DNA of 64,000 bases from positions 16,695 to 80,694 of the IMG/VR virus record IMGVR_UViG_3300036715_001783; one strand, 5' to 3'. Below the pieces are notes generated by a model, which saw only the letters and a list, made by a program, of their open reading frames with translations, did not search any database and was not told the origin of the DNA. A program made the translations under genes and the position numbers. How positions within the stretch are numbered: the first letter of the stretch is position 1; the number at the start of each line of letters is the position of its first letter. Positions 1 to 7,049 of this stretch are shown one piece after another. The stretch comes from a virus.

Positions 1-74
1 CAAGATGATAACTTGAAACAGCTGCATTAATCAGCATCAGCTTCCCTATTAATTTTAATTATTAGGAGATGAAT

Positions 75-392
75 ATGAGTGAACGACACCCATACACAGT
101 TATTATTGAAGGAGATGAGGGCGATGGTGATTATATCACTCACGAATTTGCTGCAACTGATGTTGATATGGCCTTATTGGTTAAATTTGTGGAATTAGCT
201 AGACCATTAAGAGGTAAGTTTCTTATTGGTGATTGTAGAATTAATGGGTCTAATCCAGAAGATATATATCCATCTTTGACGACCATTGAATTAGAACGAC
301 TTGCTGATATGTTCCCTTGTGGCGAACATGGAATACACCAAGTTCGATCTATTAAATTTGCACCCATTGTTAACTGGGTGGAAATGTTATAA
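75..392 (+). CDS. hypothetical protein, 105 aa
   Basis: I do not recognise this small acidic protein. Two in-frame ATGs lie at 69 and 75. AGGAG at 64-68 abuts the first and is 6 nt from the second, so ATG 75 is the better start. There are no membrane segments or signal peptide. It has an acidic N-terminal stretch (about residues 10-20) and a C-terminal part with scattered hydrophobic residues that looks globular. It is the first gene of a run of small + strand genes separated by tRNA genes. Confidence 0.7.
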   Translation: MSERHPYTVIIEGDEGDGDYITHEFAATDVDMALLVKFVELARPLRGKFLIGDCRINGSNPEDIYPSLTTIELERLADMFPCGEHGIHQVRSIKFAPIVNWVEML

Positions 393-481
393 CCAAATAT
401 AAACTGTTGCACTGCACCGAAGGGTTACTTCACATATAATGAAACCAAACACCCTTTACCGCAATTATATCTCAGTTTTAT

Positions 482-553
482 TCCAGCTAAATCACAAGGT
501 GTGATACTCGACTGTTAATCGATTTAAGCCAGGTTCGATTCCTGGAGTTGGAG
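482..553 (+). tRNA. tRNA-Asn (GTT)
   Basis: A cloverleaf can be drawn. Acceptor TCCAGCT (482-488) pairs with AGTTGGA (546-552) with one G-T wobble. A short D arm TCAC/GTGA has loop AAGGT. The anticodon loop CTGTTAA sits on a TCGA/TCGA stem whose outermost pair is mismatched, giving anticodon GTT. The T arm is CCAGG-TTCGATT-CCTGG. The discriminator is G, as usual for Asn. No CCA is encoded. The D loop is short, so efficiency is uncertain. Such phage tRNAs usually supplement the host tRNA pool. Confidence 0.8.
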
Positions 554-578
554 CATACATTAATTTTAGGAGACACAA

Positions 579-920
579 ATGAGTAAAGTGGATCATTATA
601 AAGGTACAATTGTAAAAATACCTGATTTAGTTGGTAAATCGTTTACAGAATCGATTGATTGGTTGTTAGCTAATGGTCATGAGATTGAAGACTTCGAACT
701 TGAAGATGAATACATGAGTGATCCTAATGTGGTTGTTGTGAATGGTGAGTTTTATTTTATAACAAGAACAGAGCTGGATGACGATGATGATATTTTGTAT
801 GCAAAGTCAATTCCAGGTGGATATGAATTTGATGTGAAGTATTATAACGGTGGTGTAAGTTTTGACGAAGCACTAGAGGATGCAGTAATAGCTGCAACCA
901 ACCGGGAGATGTCTGAATGA
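579..920 (+). CDS. acidic hypothetical protein, 113 aa
   Basis: Not recognised. The start follows TTAGGAGAC with good spacing. The protein is rich in Asp/Glu, with a run of five Asp near residue 67, and has no membrane segment. Its stop overlaps the next start (ATGA), so it is translationally coupled to the membrane-anchored protein downstream. DNA mimicry is conceivable for such an acidic small phage protein, but nothing specific supports it. Confidence 0.75.
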   Translation: MSKVDHYKGTIVKIPDLVGKSFTESIDWLLANGHEIEDFELEDEYMSDPNVVVVNGEFYFITRTELDDDDDILYAKSIPGGYEFDVKYYNGGVSFDEALEDAVIAATNREMSE

Positions 921-1264
921 ATCATTTAATAGCGCAAGCAATTGTAGTTGCAGTTGTAATATTTTTACTGTACAAAGGAGCAAAAAACGCTCCATTGCAA
1001 ATTACACCTAAACCACAAAAAACCGAATCAAAATTGTTACCAGTATTTTTTGCGTCTGGTGGTGGACAGACAACTCCTATTCATTTTACAAGTTTGGAAG
1101 AATTAAGAACTCATCCAATGTTTGATATTTGGAACAGTGAGTATGTGCTTAAACAACCCGAAGACAGTGTTAGTGTTTTCATGGTAAAAGAGGGCGATGA
1201 AGTATCTGAAGGTACAGTGGTCGGTTGGTTAGTTGAAATATCAACTAAACGATATTTTTCATAA
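917..1264 (+). CDS. membrane-anchored small protein, 115 aa
   Basis: One hydrophobic segment (about residues 5-20) at the N-terminus is followed by a Lys/Gln/Pro-rich linker and a soluble domain of about 80 residues. This predicts a single-pass inner-membrane or signal-anchor protein. The start overlaps the previous stop by 4 nt (ATGA). The family is not recognised. Confidence 0.7.
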   Translation: MNHLIAQAIVVAVVIFLLYKGAKNAPLQITPKPQKTESKLLPVFFASGGGQTTPIHFTSLEELRTHPMFDIWNSEYVLKQPEDSVSVFMVKEGDEVSEGTVVGWLVEISTKRYFS

Positions 1265-1273
1265 TATAACGAT

Positions 1274-1326
1274 CATTGGTGCAGCACATCTGTTAAACCA
1301 AGCTGGTTTGAGTCCAGAGGCCAATG
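1274..1326 (+). other. tRNA-like remnant (53 nt)
   Basis: CATTGGT at 1274-1280 can pair over 7 bp with GCCAATG at 1320-1326 (one wobble), like an acceptor stem. Just before the 3' strand is a T-arm-like hairpin CTGG-TTTGAGT-CCAG. The space between is only about 20 nt and holds CTGTTAA, the same loop as the tRNA-Asn anticodon loop, but without a proper stem or D arm. It looks like a tRNA reduced by deletion. A mimic or chance pairing is possible. Confidence 0.35.
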
Positions 1327-1359
1327 TTAGTTAATTTTTCAATTTTTAGGAGATATTAT

Positions 1360-1593
1360 ATGTGGTTTTTAGTTTGGATTTTAGTAACAACAGTTGGTGG
1401 GTTTTACTTTGGGCTTGATGTTGCTCCACCAGGGTCTGGTATGGAATGGGTTGGGGCAATTGTAGGCTTTGTGGTTGGGTTGTTGTTGTGGGTAATGTTT
1501 AAAGCTGCTTCTGGCGAATCACTTGGAGATGCATTTGGTAGCATCGGTGAATCATTTGGTGGTGATGGTTTTGGTGATGGTGGCGGTGATTAG
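1360..1593 (+). CDS. membrane protein with Gly-rich tail, 77 aa
   Basis: The start at 1360 follows TTTTTAGGAGATATTAT; a longer ORF reading from 1324 lacks a binding site. Two hydrophobic stretches (about residues 2-20 and 30-47) suggest a two-pass membrane protein, followed by a Gly/Asp/Phe-rich tail with repeated G-E-S and F-G-D-G motifs. Not recognised. A small inner-membrane role is likely; holin function cannot be claimed. Confidence 0.7.
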   Translation: MWFLVWILVTTVGGFYFGLDVAPPGSGMEWVGAIVGFVVGLLLWVMFKAASGESLGDAFGSIGESFGGDGFGDGGGD

Positions 1594-1646
1594 TTCAACA
1601 CATTACTTTTATAATTAGGAGATGCAAATGCATAAGTAAAAAATCG

Positions 1647-2081
1647 ATGATACTTCTAGCCTTGGTTAGTGTTGTGACAGTATTAAGTGGGTGTAAACCA
1701 GACCAACGATTTGACCATAGTACTTCAACCGCTGGTGCTCGAACATATGTGCAGTTTATCACAACAGTATTGGGGTGTTCCATTTACAAAGTGGTTGTTG
1801 AAGGTCCTACGTCAGATTTGTTTATCACTGTGTGCGACGACTCAACAAAAGCCTCTGCAGTTTCTTATATGAGTGGCAAGACTCCAGTGCATGTGGTATC
1901 AGGAAATACCCCATCTCCAACATCCACCGTGGTTCCCACCACGGTGGATACTTCATTGGATTTTAGCACAGAAGAAAAGAAAGTATTAGACCAAGCAGAC
2001 CAAATCCGTCACAAGTTTGAAATATTAGATAGGTTGTCCACAGAAGACAAGGCAACTTTAGGATTTGCAGTAAAAAAATAG
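1647..2081 (+). CDS. lipoprotein, start region frameshifted
   Basis: The protein begins with a hydrophobic segment ending in VLSGC, a lipobox, so it should be lipid-modified at the Cys and anchored in the envelope. The best ribosome site (TTAGGAGAT, 1616-1624) serves ATG 1628, which reads only Met-His-Lys and then TAA. Removing one base near 1637 would join that start to this frame and add the basic n-region a lipoprotein signal needs. The gene therefore seems to carry a one-base insertion, or starts weakly at ATG 1647. The mature part is Ser/Thr/Val-rich and unrecognised; lysis spanin or superinfection roles are only guesses. Confidence 0.6.
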   Translation: MILLALVSVVTVLSGCKPDQRFDHSTSTAGARTYVQFITTVLGCSIYKVVVEGPTSDLFITVCDDSTKASAVSYMSGKTPVHVVSGNTPSPTSTVVPTTVDTSLDFSTEEKKVLDQADQIRHKFEILDRLSTEDKATLGFAVKK

Positions 2082-2088
2082 CAACAAC

Positions 2089-2162
2089 GTCCATGTAGCT
2101 CAACAGGATAGAGCAAGACTCTTCTAAAGTCTAGGTTGGTGGATCGTGCCCACTCGTGGATG
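2089..2162 (+). tRNA. tRNA-Arg (TCT), 3' end replaced
   Basis: Acceptor GTCCATG (2089-2095) pairs with CGTGGAT (2155-2161). The D arm is GCTC/GAGC. The anticodon stem AGACT/AGTCT carries loop CTTCTAA, giving anticodon TCT (Arg). The T stem GGTGG/CCACT encloses the loop ATCGTGC, which departs from the usual TTCRANN. Downstream, at 3072-3091, lies a second 3' end with a canonical T loop. Joining 2089-2142 to 3072-3091 gives a perfect tRNA, so this gene was split by the endonuclease element, which supplied a substitute 3' end. Confidence 0.85.
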
Positions 2163-3071
2163 CTAAGGTATGTGTAAAAGTTGTTTGATCTCAGGTAGTT
2201 TTTGTTGTGATTGATATTCCCGATGAGTAACTCGAACAACTTTCCAACCTCTACCAGTCAAATAATCATCTCTAATATCGTCCAATTGTTTTCGTTTTTT
2301 GTGGTGTGAACCATCTAATTCTATTATTAATTTTAATTTTGGAAATACAAAATCTGCCCATCCATTCTTTTTTGTATCTGGATTAAAAAATCTAACTTCC
2401 ATAAGATAACCAGATAAACTATTAGTATAATTGTGGCTAATTAACCACTGCTCAAAAGAGTGTTCCATATAAGATTGTTGATGTGGTCCTCTGATGTGTT
2501 TTCTATTTGAAACCAACCAAATAGACATCAATCTGGAGTTTCGTATTTTCATACACTCCATAGAACACAAAATGCGGTGTTTGTTTTCAGCTATAAAGCC
2601 GCCCCCACATTCAGCACATATTAGAGAATGTTCGATTTTGGATTTAATTGGCCTAATTTTTTGCTTTAGTGTGGCAGATCTTTTTGTTTTTGATTCACTG
2701 GTGTGTATTCGGGTTGTATTATTTGTAATGGTGGCACATGACCTGGAGCAGAAATTGTTGCCAGATACACTAATGTTACACTGCCTTACTGTTATGTATT
2801 TTCCACAGTTGTGACATTGTATAGTTATTGGGGGCAATTTAATTGTAATTGGTAAGTTAGCCGCTGTTAATGCATCGTTCCAAGATCCAAATCTTTGTCT
2901 AATTACAATGGGGGATATGCCTAACTGAGAGGCAGTTAAATTACAAGTTGGAACTTTGTTCGTTGTGTTGTAATAATCAACTAAACATTGTATAATAGCT
3001 TCATTGGTAAATTTTACCATACATAATCCTTCGAGTGACTGTGTATATTTATAACTATCAGCAGGTCTTGG
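2143..3071 (-). mobile_element. homing-endonuclease element inserted in tRNA-Arg
   Basis: This 929-bp segment separates the 5' part of tRNA-Arg (to 2142) from its displaced original 3' end (from 3072). At its left end it carries a near-copy of the tRNA 3' end (CCACTCGTGGATG is shared), so the tRNA remains foldable. Its only gene is the minus-strand endonuclease. The arrangement is like integrative elements that rebuild the tRNA they enter, but there is no integrase; spread by the endonuclease and recombination is inferred. Confidence 0.7.
2163..3020 (-). CDS. homing endonuclease, Vsr-like (EDxHD type)
   Basis: This 285-aa protein on the minus strand has an N-terminal region resembling helix-turn-helix recognition modules, two Cys-rich zinc-ribbon-like motifs (CHNC..CSRSC and CAEC..CSMEC), and a C-terminal nuclease domain with IIELDGSHH, a downstream Asp-Arg and GWKVVRV. 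That pattern matches the Vsr/DUF559-like PD-(D/E)XK homing endonucleases. The gene's orientation opposes the surrounding operon and it sits inside a tRNA gene. Its start is preceded by AAGGAT on the complementary strand. It likely cuts tRNA-Arg alleles lacking the insert. Confidence 0.85.
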   Translation of the reverse strand: MVKFTNEAIIQCLVDYYNTTNKVPTCNLTASQLGISPIVIRQRFGSWNDALTAANLPITIKLPPITIQCHNCGKYITVRQCNISVSGNNFCSRSCATITNNTTRIHTSESKTKRSATLKQKIRPIKSKIEHSLICAECGGGFIAENKHRILCSMECMKIRNSRLMSIWLVSNRKHIRGPHQQSYMEHSFEQWLISHNYTNSLSGYLMEVRFFNPDTKKNGWADFVFPKLKLIIELDGSHHKKRKQLDDIRDDYLTGRGWKVVRVTHREYQSQQKLPEIKQLLHIP

Positions 3072-3091
3072 TTCGATTCCACTCGTGGATG
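3072..3091 (+). other. displaced original 3' end of tRNA-Arg
   Basis: TTCGATTCCACTCGTGGATG reads as T loop, 3' T stem, 3' acceptor strand and discriminator of a tRNA. It repeats the last 13 nt of tRNA-Arg at 2150-2162 exactly and has the canonical T loop that the upstream copy lacks. It marks the right edge of the inserted endonuclease element. Confidence 0.75.
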
Positions 3092-3130
3092 CATAGTTTT
3101 ATTCCCCAGTTATTTCAATAGGTCATTTTT

Positions 3131-3874
3131 ATGAATCGTCCAGCATTATATGTTCAAGCAGCTCCTTACAATAACAATTTAGCATTTGACTTTTGTTACT
3201 CAGCAAAGTTAGGAGCACAGGAAGCTGGAATTGAAGTATCTCATTTTGCCAACATTGTTGATGTTCCTCCTTCTCCATATAATATCATTGTGGGTTCTGT
3301 TGAAGTATGTACACAATGGTTGGCTCAATCTAGTTTTACTGTTCCCCCTGTAATAGATCTATTATTATTTAAAGATTTCCTTGGAAGACAAGTTGAAGTC
3401 TTGCCTATTTCCCAAGTCAACATTCCCGCCTTTATTAAACCTGCTTATCAACACAAAGCATTCACGGGCTTCATTGCTGATAGCAACTTAGCATTAGCAG
3501 TATGGAGTGAGGGATTTCAAGGTGACGTAATTTCACAACAAATCATCGATATTAAAAGCGAATATCGCATGTATATCAATTGCCAAAAGATTATTGGAAT
3601 GAAACACTATAGTGGGGATTGTCTTTTGTTTCCCAATAGCCAGTTCATTACGTCTTGTGTTGAAAAATCATATGAATTGTTGGATAATCATTCGTATACT
3701 CTTGATTTTGGAGTATTAGAAGATGGGACAACTGTCCTTATTGAACCAAATGATGGGTGGGCTGTAGGAAATTATGGTTTGGACCCACTTGACTATTATT
3801 ATTTTGTTCGTAATAGATGGTTACAATTAACAGGTGTACGAACACGAATGGAGCATAATTTACATGGCAGATAA
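3131..3874 (+). CDS. ATP-grasp domain protein, 247 aa
   Basis: The C-terminal half resembles phage ATP-grasp proteins of the DUF4343 type: a Lys in 'AFIKPAYQHKAFTG', 'EYRMYIN', and a metal/ATP-binding end 'TLDFGVLEDGTTVLIEPNDGWAVGNYG'. These enzymes ligate a carboxylate to an amine using ATP; the substrate here is unknown. The full-length frame starts at ATG 3131. The binding site is weak (AATAGGTC). It is the first gene after the tRNA-Arg element, and its neighbours downstream are small phage proteins. Confidence 0.7.
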   Translation: MNRPALYVQAAPYNNNLAFDFCYSAKLGAQEAGIEVSHFANIVDVPPSPYNIIVGSVEVCTQWLAQSSFTVPPVIDLLLFKDFLGRQVEVLPISQVNIPAFIKPAYQHKAFTGFIADSNLALAVWSEGFQGDVISQQIIDIKSEYRMYINCQKIIGMKHYSGDCLLFPNSQFITSCVEKSYELLDNHSYTLDFGVLEDGTTVLIEPNDGWAVGNYGLDPLDYYYFVRNRWLQLTGVRTRMEHNLHGR

Positions 3875-3910
3875 CATTTATCCCAGAAAACCAGAATAAG
3901 GAAACATACA

Positions 3911-4297
3911 ATGGAACTTAACGTATTACACGACCAAGAGATTTTAGTAATTGATCGACCTACTATTACAGGGCGAATATTTCCTCTACAAGTGTGTCAA
4001 GATATCGTGGACAAGTTTGAGGGGTGCTTTGGTCAACTTGGCATGTCGGATGACGGTAGGGTCAAAGTTGAATCTATTTCACACAAAGTAATTAACTTAC
4101 GGATTGTCGACAATCAAATAATTGGTGATGTAAAAATTCTGAACACACCATTGGGACAAATTCTTCAAGAATTACATCCTGATCAGTATAATTTTAGAAT
4201 AGCTGGTTTTTGTCATTATAAAAATGGCACATCAGAAGTTGCAGATTATCAGTTAATATCTATTAATGCGGTGAGTGTGTATGAAGTTTTGTGTTAA
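3911..4297 (+). CDS. S80 prohead-protease-like small protein
   Basis: Parts resemble T4 gp21-type (S80) prohead proteases: an N-terminal 'TITGRIFP', a middle 'ESISHKVINLRIVDNQIIGDV' followed by 'ILNTPLGQIL', and 'VADYQLISINAV' near the end. At 128 aa it is shorter than the roughly 200-aa proteases. The position normally holding the catalytic Ser in a GVSSRG-type motif reads FRIAGFC, so it is probably not an active serine protease. It may be a degenerate paralogue or a separate phage family of the same fold. This is an inference from motif similarity only. Confidence 0.45.
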   Translation: MELNVLHDQEILVIDRPTITGRIFPLQVCQDIVDKFEGCFGQLGMSDDGRVKVESISHKVINLRIVDNQIIGDVKILNTPLGQILQELHPDQYNFRIAGFCHYKNGTSEVADYQLISINAVSVYEVLC

Positions 4298-4466
4298 CGA
4301 AGTGGAATATGACCTAGGTTGGGGGTCAAGAGTATTAGACACCAAAGAATTTGATACTCTACAAGAAGCAAATGATTATATCGCAGAATTTAACTCACAA
4401 AACACCTGTGATCGTGTACCTGATTGGTATATGGTGGCAGTATTAGCCGGAGACTTATATGGATAA
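4281..4466 (+). CDS. hypothetical protein, 61 aa
   Basis: A small acidic soluble protein, not recognised. GTG 4275 and ATG 4281 are both in frame. It overlaps the previous gene's end and its own end overlaps the next start (ATG 4459), so the three genes are translationally coupled. Confidence 0.6.
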   Translation: MKFCVNEVEYDLGWGSRVLDTKEFDTLQEANDYIAEFNSQNTCDRVPDWYMVAVLAGDLYG

Positions 4467-4830
4467 AAATCCAGTTACCCCATTACAAATGTTATTCATT
4501 AGGGCGTGTAAATCTAATAACCCACAAAAACGATTACAGCGATTGTATCATGCTTTTTATGGGTGTTCTATAGATATCCCACAAGCTGAACTGAATATGC
4601 ACATTAGTAATAATTTAATGGACATTTGTGAACGGTATGAATTAACCAAACTCAGGGATGTGATGGCAGTAATGAACCCATCTCATTATATATCTCGGGG
4701 ATATGCGCCTGATACTCCATATTGGGAGATGGTAAGTATTACCATGTCCAATGTTATTAGATTTACAGAAGTTAAACAATTTCCTGGAATGCGATTACCT
4801 CGAAAATTCAGGACCCCCACAAGCTCATAG
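4459..4830 (+). CDS. hypothetical protein, 123 aa
   Basis: Not recognised. It is a soluble, basic protein with an N-terminal helical region (about residues 8-35) and no membrane segments. It overlaps the preceding gene by 8 nt and is followed after 9 nt by the Pth2 gene, with ATAGGATGAAC giving the latter's ribosome site. Confidence 0.6.
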   Translation: MDKNPVTPLQMLFIRACKSNNPQKRLQRLYHAFYGCSIDIPQAELNMHISNNLMDICERYELTKLRDVMAVMNPSHYISRGYAPDTPYWEMVSITMSNVIRFTEVKQFPGMRLPRKFRTPTSS

Positions 4831-4839
4831 GATGAACAA

Positions 4840-5277
4840 ATGTCAATACCAAAACAAGTAATAGTTATGAGAACTGATTTAAGAAATCAGGAAGGACATA
4901 AAATTAGAACTGGAAAATTAATTGCCCAAGGAGCGCATGCGTCCATGAAGGCAATTTTAGATGTTGGAACTGTTGTTCGCACGCATCCACAAGAAGATAA
5001 TCAAATGTTAATAATTGATATTACACCAGCACATTATCCTGAACGGTATGGGTGGCTAACAGACAAATTCACAAAAGTGTGTGTTAGTGTTAAGTCTGAA
5101 GAAGAATTATTAGCAATACATCAAGCAGCAGTAGATGCTGGTATTAAATGCACGTCTTTAATATTGGACGCTGGGTTAACAGAATTTGGTGGAGTTGCAA
5201 CATATACTTGTTGTGCAATAGGACCAGATTTCCCAGAAAATATCGATCCCATTACATCCCATTTGAAGTTATTTTGA
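4840..5277 (+). CDS. pth2: peptidyl-tRNA hydrolase, Pth2 family
   Basis: At 145 aa this covers the archaeal/eukaryotic-type Pth2 fold: 'GKLIAQGAHASMKA' near residues 25-39, a central 'FTKVCVSVKSEEELL', 'LILDAGLTEFGG', and the C-terminal 'TCCAIGPD' and 'ITSHLKLF'. Pth2 hydrolyses the ester of peptidyl-tRNA released from stalled ribosomes and so recycles tRNA. Its presence fits the tRNA genes and RNA ligase nearby as a translation/RNA maintenance set. The conserved end of the family coincides with the TGA stop, which shows that TGA terminates here. Confidence 0.88.
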   Translation: MSIPKQVIVMRTDLRNQEGHKIRTGKLIAQGAHASMKAILDVGTVVRTHPQEDNQMLIIDITPAHYPERYGWLTDKFTKVCVSVKSEEELLAIHQAAVDAGIKCTSLILDAGLTEFGGVATYTCCAIGPDFPENIDPITSHLKLF

Positions 5278-5430
5278 TATGGTGTAATTCCAGTTCCAAT
5301 ATGGGCTATTTAGTCTAACCATTATAGTAGATCGGTGTATGCCCAACGCATCTATTGCGTCTCTAACAGATTCAAACAGTACCCCATCTATATTAACTTG
5401 TTTTCTTAGGTGGGAGTGGCTTTCTGACAT
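5269..5430 (-). pseudogene. NUMOD1-like endonuclease remnant
   Basis: A 53-codon minus-strand ORF contains 'VNIDGVLFESVRDAIDALG' followed by an Ile/His-Arg-Ser-Thr-Ile stretch and an aromatic W-N-W-N-Y end. This is the pattern of the NUMOD1 DNA-recognition module found at the C-termini of GIY-YIG and HNH homing endonucleases. No nuclease domain precedes it; only its leading Met gives a start. It is most likely the tail of a deleted endonuclease. It overlaps the 3' end of pth2 by 9 bp. Confidence 0.6.
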
Positions 5431-5469
5431 TTGGGGTTTTTGTGTATTACGTATTTATGAAAGTTAGAG

Positions 5470-5497
5470 TTGACATAATATAGAAATGCTGTATAAT
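5470..5497 (+). promoter_or_regulatory. sigma70-type promoter
   Basis: TTGACA at 5470-5475 and TATAAT at 5492-5497 with a 16-nt spacer, 24 nt before the start of the P-loop/NADAR pair. Confidence 0.75.
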
Positions 5498-5520
5498 ATA
5501 ATTTTTAACAGGAGTAAAAT

Positions 5521-5760
5521 ATGAGTACAATTACTATCAATGTGTGTGGGACCTCCGGCACTGGAAAGACAACAATAGCCTATCTACTTGCAGACTTTTT
5601 AAGCAACACTGGATTTGCGACAGAACTTAATGTCACTGAAGAGTTTGAATTAGAAACTTTCGAAGAGCATTTTGTAGACCGTCTGGAAGCACTAGAAGAA
5701 AAACAATTAAAAATTGTTGTTAATGAAGTACAATTAGCAAGGGAATCTATTCATGAATAA
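5521..5760 (+). CDS. small P-loop NTPase-like protein, 79 aa
   Basis: It begins with a beta strand and a Walker A motif GTSGTGKTT (about residues 10-18), as in small kinases. The protein ends at residue 79, after a Glu-rich helix, so it is only a third to half the length of a nucleotide kinase and lacks an obvious Walker B or lid. It may bind a nucleotide or regulate its partner. Its end overlaps the NADAR gene start by 8 nt, so the two are coupled. Confidence 0.65.
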   Translation: MSTITINVCGTSGTGKTTIAYLLADFLSNTGFATELNVTEEFELETFEEHFVDRLEALEEKQLKIVVNEVQLARESIHE

Positions 5761-6235
5761 TGATCTGTATACTTTCTTTTGGTCAGGAATGTTTTCACAG
5801 TGGTATGCGTCTCCATTTAAAGTAGATGGAATTCAATACAATTGTGCAGAACAATTCATGATGCACAGTAAAGCCCTGATGTTTGAGGACTATGAGACTG
5901 CTGAATTAATTATGAATACCCCTAACCCAAAAATTCAAAAGCAATTAGGTAGGCAAGTAAAGAATTTTAATGCTGATAGTTGGAATGCAGTGGCAAAAAC
6001 TGTGGTGTATATTGCTAATATTGCAAAATTCACACATAGTCCGACCCTGTTAGAAGCATTATTGGCAACAGGAGATACTTTATTGGTTGAAGCATCTCCA
6101 TATGATACCATTTGGGGCATTGGGATGGGTGAAGTAGAAGCAAGAAAAAGCACCAAAGAACAGTGGAGAGGAACTAATTGGTTGGGAGAAGTTCTTACTG
6201 CTGTTAGAGACGATATTCGTTCTGATACAGTGTAA
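5753..6235 (+). CDS. NADAR (YbiA-like) domain protein
   Basis: The full 160-aa length fits a NADAR domain: 'FWSGMFSQWYASPF' near the start, 'YNCAEQFMMHSKALMF' (residues 25-40), 'LLEALLATGDTLLVEASPYDTIWGIG' and 'WRGTNWLGEVL' at the end. NADAR proteins act on ADP-ribose-linked compounds; some remove ADP-ribose from guanine in DNA, opposing DarT-type toxins, while YbiA hydrolyses riboflavin intermediates. A role against NAD- or ADP-ribose-based host defence is inferred, not shown. It is coupled to the small P-loop gene. Confidence 0.85.
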   Translation: MNNDLYTFFWSGMFSQWYASPFKVDGIQYNCAEQFMMHSKALMFEDYETAELIMNTPNPKIQKQLGRQVKNFNADSWNAVAKTVVYIANIAKFTHSPTLLEALLATGDTLLVEASPYDTIWGIGMGEVEARKSTKEQWRGTNWLGEVLTAVRDDIRSDTV

Positions 6236-6239
6236 TTTG

Positions 6240-6267
6240 TTGATTTTAATGAATATTGTAGTATAAT
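6240..6267 (+). promoter_or_regulatory. sigma70-type promoter
   Basis: TTGATT (6240-6245) and TATAAT (6262-6267) with a 16-nt spacer, just upstream of the membrane protein at 6298. Confidence 0.65.
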
Positions 6268-6297
6268 ATAATTTTTAACTTGACGGAGAAATAAAAT

Positions 6298-6954
6298 ATG
6301 TTTTTAATTGAAGGTACTGGCGCTATCTTAAGTGCGATGTTTTTGAGTGGTATGTGGTCTGGGATTTTATCAGCGGTGTTTATTATTGCTGCTATTTTAT
6401 TGACAGCATCCAGAGATTTTAGTGTGGCATATGCAATATTTGTTATCTATTTAATGCTGTTTGCCTTGTTTGGGTCGGTTAACCCGTTCATGGTAATAAT
6501 TCACAATCCAGGTGATGTTATTTCATACTTTATCGGGTATTTTGTCGTAGGTGCAGCATATTCGGTCATCAAATTCTGGGATTTTGTAGCATCAGCTGTA
6601 AAAATCACAAAGACCGCAAAACAAGCGTTTATTGAGTTTCATAAATTAAAAATTGGAGTACAAGATAATATTCCAGTGGAGTACGCTGAATCCTGGACTG
6701 TATCAAGACGACAAATTTTAAGACAGTACAGTAAACACAGTTGCAACGATTTATCAGATTTTCAACCATCCAACCAAAAATCACTGATTTTAAATTGGAT
6801 TGCGTTTTGGCCATTTAGTGCTGTAGGTTTGTTTATTGCTGATCCATTGCAAGCATTGGTGGTTGGTATCTACAACCGGTTAGGTTCTGTATATGATCGC
6901 ATTTATAAGAACACTATTGCAAAAACGATCAATATGTCTGATTTGGATCAATAA
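6298..6954 (+). CDS. membrane protein, 218 aa
   Basis: Several hydrophobic segments lie in the N-terminal half (about residues 8-35, 40-62, 70-92) and one around 160-180, with a basic soluble stretch between (about 100-155). A multi-pass inner-membrane protein is predicted. The family is not recognised. It stands alone between two promoters. Confidence 0.7.
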   Translation: MFLIEGTGAILSAMFLSGMWSGILSAVFIIAAILLTASRDFSVAYAIFVIYLMLFALFGSVNPFMVIIHNPGDVISYFIGYFVVGAAYSVIKFWDFVASAVKITKTAKQAFIEFHKLKIGVQDNIPVEYAESWTVSRRQILRQYSKHSCNDLSDFQPSNQKSLILNWIAFWPFSAVGLFIADPLQALVVGIYNRLGSVYDRIYKNTIAKTINMSDLDQ

Positions 6955-6971
6955 TTACCCCTTGTCCTATG

Positions 6972-6999
6972 TTGATTTTATTGTAGAGATGTGTATAAT
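6972..6999 (+). promoter_or_regulatory. sigma70-type promoter of the TROVE gene
   Basis: TTGATT (6972-6977) and TATAAT (6994-6999), spacer 16 nt, about 50 nt before the start of the Ro60-like gene. Confidence 0.7.
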
Positions 7000-7049
7000 A
7001 TGCATTTCTACATTAAACAAATTTAAAATAACTCTCAAAGGAGATGCAC

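Noticed and set aside
3911-4297. Active prohead protease
   Set aside because: The position of the catalytic Ser motif does not contain it and the protein is too short, so only a likeness in fold is claimed.
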